Assembly: GCF_018917935.1 (NCBI RefSeq)
Contig: NZ_JAHLPN010000003.1
Coordinates: forward strand, 62,001-126,000
Direction of reading: 5' to 3'
Source of the DNA: Kineothrix sp. MSJ-39
Lineage (GTDB): Bacteria > Bacillota > Clostridia > Lachnospirales > Lachnospiraceae
Length of the DNA: 64,000 nucleotides
This document shows positions 61,368 to 64,000 of this stretch, piece by piece (the first letter of the stretch is position 1; every line of letters begins with the position of its first letter). The notes beneath the pieces are model-generated. The model ran no database searches. It was given only the letters and a program-made list of their open reading frames with translations, and was not told where the DNA came from. The position numbers were made by a program, and so were the translations under genes.

Positions 61368-62112
61368 ACCATCCTACCGTAGCAACCTTTATGTACCCCT
61401 TACCCGCAAAATACGCATCTGTATTCTCATAGCAGGGATATACAATAAAATTGCAATTTTGCTTTTTTGCTATCCTGCAAATCCGTTTATGGGATTTTGA
61501 ACTTCTGGCTGATTCATAGCAGGCAATTGCCCTTTTTGCTGCCTTCGACCTGTTTTTTCTTCCATATAAAAGCTTGATTCTTGCATCATAAACACGTACT
61601 GACGTCACATACTCCGGCGGAAAAATCGCCTTGATCTCCTCTCCCTCATCTGCATGTTCCAATATCGCATCCGCAAACTCTACCGTAATTTGAGAAATCT
61701 CATAAGAATTCTGAGGTACGCTGTAGTTTTCGGAATTCAAAATGCATTTTCCGCTTCCTAAAAGGCATAGAAGAACCGCGCACGCAAAAAGTACATCCCT
61801 TACATGTTTTTTTCCACCCTGCGTGAAGATTCTGACAAGTCCGTATGCCAATACATAATTTACCGGCAAAAGCCAGAAAAAGCGCCAATATACATCTATC
61901 CCGATACATTTTTGAATCAACATTGCAGTCGGATAAAAAAAGCCCGCAAATAACAATAACAGGCAGCCCCATCCCAACAGCCGGATCTTTTTGTCCCCTG
62001 TATACCGCAATAGCAGCACAATCAGCAGAACCAAAAAAACAATCAGGAATATACTCATTCCAAAATATTGATTTAGCTGGTCTTTTATTTCTTCAAAATA
62101 ACTTATTGTCAC
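61339..62112 (-). CDS. Membrane protein with soluble C-terminal domain; probable 3' part of a split gene
   Basis: A 257-residue product: three to four helices, including the motif DVYWRFFWLLPVNY (about 74-87), then a soluble domain ending in NFIVYPCYENTDAY and VGWYGIYK. In large GT-C-like proteins the WRxFWLLP helix lies in the second half, so this looks like a C-terminal half. It is in the same reading frame as the 62134-63162 gene, separated by one TAA and seven codons. The GTG start does have GGAGG five bases upstream, so separate translation is possible. Confidence 0.5.
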   Translation of the reverse strand: MTISYFEEIKDQLNQYFGMSIFLIVFLVLLIVLLLRYTGDKKIRLLGWGCLLLLFAGFFYPTAMLIQKCIGIDVYWRFFWLLPVNYVLAYGLVRIFTQGGKKHVRDVLFACAVLLCLLGSGKCILNSENYSVPQNSYEISQITVEFADAILEHADEGEEIKAIFPPEYVTSVRVYDARIKLLYGRKNRSKAAKRAIACYESARSSKSHKRICRIAKKQNCNFIVYPCYENTDAYFAGKGYIKVATVGWYGIYKENSR

Positions 62113-62133
62113 TTTATCCTCCGTTTCCCGATA

Positions 62134-63162
62134 TTACATGAGCAGGTATATCACGCCCAGCAGGATCGATGGAGTCATCTGACACAGTACCCATATTCCT
62201 TTTTTCAGTGATCGGATCTGAATCATAAAAACAACGCTCAAAACTCCCGTCAAAAGCGGCACCAGCATAATTCCCATACTGGATACCATAGCGCCCGCCA
62301 AAGATAGCGGAAGAATTTCCGACACTATCCTTTTGTTATTTACGCCCAGTCCCTTTTCCAGCCTGTCCGCCATTTCCAAAAATGTCATCCATACCATCGG
62401 CAGAATGACCGCTGCAAGTAATGCTTTTCCCTGCCATGCCCGCAGCATCAAAAATGCCGTTGTATTTTTATCCGAAAAGCCGGACCAGACCGATAACAGC
62501 AAAAATAGCAGCATATACAGACCGGTGTTTCCTTTCAGAAGCACATGCCCCATACAAGCCGCTACAGCAAATGCCAGTAAGATATAAACCCCCGGCAGTA
62601 TTCTATGCGCCAAAATTACCGGTGGCAGGCCGGAAACAGATGAAACGTATGCCAGATAGACCGGAAACGGCGATAATGCATATCGCTTGTCCACTTGTTT
62701 CAATGGTTCTCCCGTATAAGGACTGTAACGGTACATCGTGTTGGTTTCCTGTGCGGTTGTAGCCGCTGCTATATAGTAAGCATCATCATCATCCTGATGT
62801 TCATACAAAGACGGAACTGCTGCGATCAGACAGATACAGACAAATACCAGAAAAAACAGAAGAATCTGTTTTTTTTGATATTTCTGTTTTGGCAGTCTGA
62901 AAAAGGTTACTCGTGAGAGCCATATCAAAACACCAACCAACAATATCATGATTGCAGTAAAGATCACACAAAATGTACGATAAGGAACCTTCAGAAAATA
63001 ACACGGTATATAAACCAGTTCAAATACCGCCCACACAGCTATTGTGCCCTTACACCATGCCTTACACAGACCTAAAACAGTCCGATTGTTATCATCATAA
63101 TAAATCAGTCCCAACAGGACAGGAATTGCGACCAGAATCATGAACAAAATCAAATACGGCAT
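62134..63162 (-). CDS. DUF6077-like membrane protein, probable 5' part of a split gene
   Basis: A 342-residue protein with about nine helices. HQDDDDAYYIAAATTAQET (about 122-140) is the acidic outer-loop motif seen in DUF6077-like, GT-C-type proteins, followed by a region with P-x-PVYLAY and a MLRAWQGKALLAA segment. The protein ends abruptly inside a hydrophobic stretch (VIYLLM) with TAA, while reading on in the same frame enters the 61339-62112 protein. A single-gene origin is likely; whether the stop is biological or a sequencing error cannot be told. RBS AGGAG precedes the ATG. Confidence 0.6.
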   Translation of the reverse strand: MPYLILFMILVAIPVLLGLIYYDDNNRTVLGLCKAWCKGTIAVWAVFELVYIPCYFLKVPYRTFCVIFTAIMILLVGVLIWLSRVTFFRLPKQKYQKKQILLFFLVFVCICLIAAVPSLYEHQDDDDAYYIAAATTAQETNTMYRYSPYTGEPLKQVDKRYALSPFPVYLAYVSSVSGLPPVILAHRILPGVYILLAFAVAACMGHVLLKGNTGLYMLLFLLLSVWSGFSDKNTTAFLMLRAWQGKALLAAVILPMVWMTFLEMADRLEKGLGVNNKRIVSEILPLSLAGAMVSSMGIMLVPLLTGVLSVVFMIQIRSLKKGIWVLCQMTPSILLGVIYLLM

Positions 63163-63188
63163 TCTGCTCTCCTTTTATCATGTTCCAT

Positions 63189-64000
63189 CTAATAATCCAT
63201 ATAACTTACGTTAAAATCAACCAATGTGGAAATACCGTCTACCGTTCCGGCGGAAGTATACTGCCACATATCATACGTCCCCTGATAGGACGGTTTGCCG
63301 GAATACTGTGCCAGCCAGACAGAATACGGCGACAGCTTCTGTGCATCCAGCTTTTTGGTCAGCCAGTTTTTACTTGCATAAACACCCGCTGTATAGCCGG
63401 CATTTTCAATTGTTTCACAAAACGCGGTGCAGACAGCGGTTCTTGCTTCCACATCCAGTCCGTCTGCCCTGCCGTTTCCACCCGCGCCTTCTGTATCGAT
63501 ATAAAGCGGGAACGATATTTTATACTGATTGCACAGCATCAGGACCATACTGGCCTCTTCCACAGCTTCCACCGGTGATGTTGCCTGTGTAAAGAAATAC
63601 ACACCGACACGGACACCAGCTTCCGTTGCATTTTTGATATTCTTTTCAAAATAGGGATCTTCCACCAGCGCACCGGTGCTCGCGCCACGGTATCCACAGC
63701 GGATGATGGCATATTCCACACCTGCTGCCTTTACCTTCTGCCAGTCGATTTCCTTATTCCACTTTGATACATCAATGCCAAACACAGACGCACCGTCTGC
63801 CAGCCTGACATTTGTTTCTGTTCCGTCTGCATCTTCTTCCGCTTCCCGGACACCTGTATCTTCTACAGTCGGATCCACTTCATCCTCTGTCTTTATGAGA
63901 AAAGAAATATCCTGCAGCACCGTATACGAAACAGACTCACTGACAGAAGCCGAGAGCGCTGAATCGGGCACTGCGTAACCATCTACCGGATTTATGGAAA
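63189..64000 (-). CDS. GH25 lysozyme-like muramidase (5' end beyond the window)
   Basis: The frame is open to the right edge, so at least the N-terminal signal and any binding modules are missing. The visible 270 residues have a linker rich in Glu/Ser/Thr and a GH25 domain: FGIDVSKWNKEIDWQKVKAAGVEYAI, IIRCGYRG, GVYFFTQA, LYIDTEG (catalytic Asp and Glu pair) and MWQYTSAG near the C terminus. GH25 enzymes cleave the MurNAc-GlcNAc bond of peptidoglycan. All core motifs are intact. Position upstream of a wall-polysaccharide locus suggests a role in wall remodelling. Confidence 0.93.
   Translation of the reverse strand, partial: SINPVDGYAVPDSALSASVSESVSYTVLQDISFLIKTEDEVDPTVEDTGVREAEEDADGTETNVRLADGASVFGIDVSKWNKEIDWQKVKAAGVEYAIIRCGYRGASTGALVEDPYFEKNIKNATEAGVRVGVYFFTQATSPVEAVEEASMVLMLCNQYKISFPLYIDTEGAGGNGRADGLDVEARTAVCTAFCETIENAGYTAGVYASKNWLTKKLDAQKLSPYSVWLAQYSGKPSYQGTYDMWQYTSAGTVDGISTLVDFNVSYMDY

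Noticed and set aside
1-64000. tRNA, rRNA, CRISPR, insertion sequence or prophage
   Set aside because: Intergenic regions were read for tRNA T-loops, spaced direct repeats, and transposase or integrase motifs; none was seen. A tRNA or ncRNA search program would settle small cases.

Overview
The window looks like chromosomal DNA of a Gram-positive anaerobe of the Clostridia, most likely Lachnospiraceae. The evidence is strong AGGAGG-type ribosome sites, several TTG/GTG starts, sigma-A promoters close to TTGACA-17-TATAAT, an LCP cell-wall ligase, CymR/IscR-type Rrf2, HslO, FtsH, an IICBA PTS permease, and no lipopolysaccharide or outer-membrane genes. It has 52 genes that I can support, mostly on the minus strand. 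I see no rRNA, tRNA, CRISPR array, insertion sequence or prophage. The only stretch over 300 bases without a gene is 29201-29535; it holds a large self-complementary element.

Region 1 (1-12.6 kb): the 5' part of glutamine synthetase; a GT-C-like membrane protein; an FMN-bind-like membrane-anchored protein; a minus-strand operon reading GT-C protein, hisC, COG2426 membrane protein, SAM methyltransferase, hslO, nadE; then a repeat-containing surface protein, thiN and a PdaB-like polysaccharide deacetylase. Region 2 (12.6-18.7 kb, plus strand): a GT87 membrane glycosyltransferase, a flavoprotein of the UDP-galactopyranose-mutase-like class, a MarR regulator coupled to a TauE/SafE exporter, and a 7TM HD-GYP protein. 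Region 3 (18.8-29.2 kb): ftsH, two very large polytopic membrane proteins, a glucose-type PTS IICBA, an Rrf2 regulator and a divergent carbamate kinase. Region 4 (29.2-35 kb): the structured element, then a protease cluster in the transcription order htrA, clpX, subtilase, lspA.

Region 5 (35.1-64 kb): a surface polysaccharide locus. A promoter just upstream of the ABC permease (about 60.23 kb) appears to drive a tightly packed run of 18 genes down to 38.7 kb. These include a Wzm/Wzt-type exporter whose ATPase has a C-terminal cargo-recognition domain; a methyltransferase-kinase fusion resembling the chain terminator WbdD; multi-domain GT2 enzymes; a phosphohexomutase; a DPM1-like GT2 plus GtrA plus LPG-synthase-TM membrane module; a kinase, a HAD phosphatase and a nucleotidyltransferase that could make an activated phospho-substituent; and a CotH kinase / VTC-like polymerase / DUF4956 triad. 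Below it lie a priming sugar transferase and an LCP ligase in a separate unit that ends at a clear terminator, then another GT2. Upstream of the exporter are GT-C-type membrane proteins, one of which seems split by an in-frame stop, and a GH25 lysozyme cut by the window edge.

Taken together, the locus probably makes a polysaccharide on undecaprenyl phosphate, caps it by methylation and/or phosphorylation, exports it by the ABC transporter, decorates it outside the membrane and attaches it to peptidoglycan. The coupling of a WbdD-like terminator to a Wzt-like C-terminal domain in a Gram-positive, with the CotH/VTC/DUF4956 triad in the same operon, is the most interesting system here.
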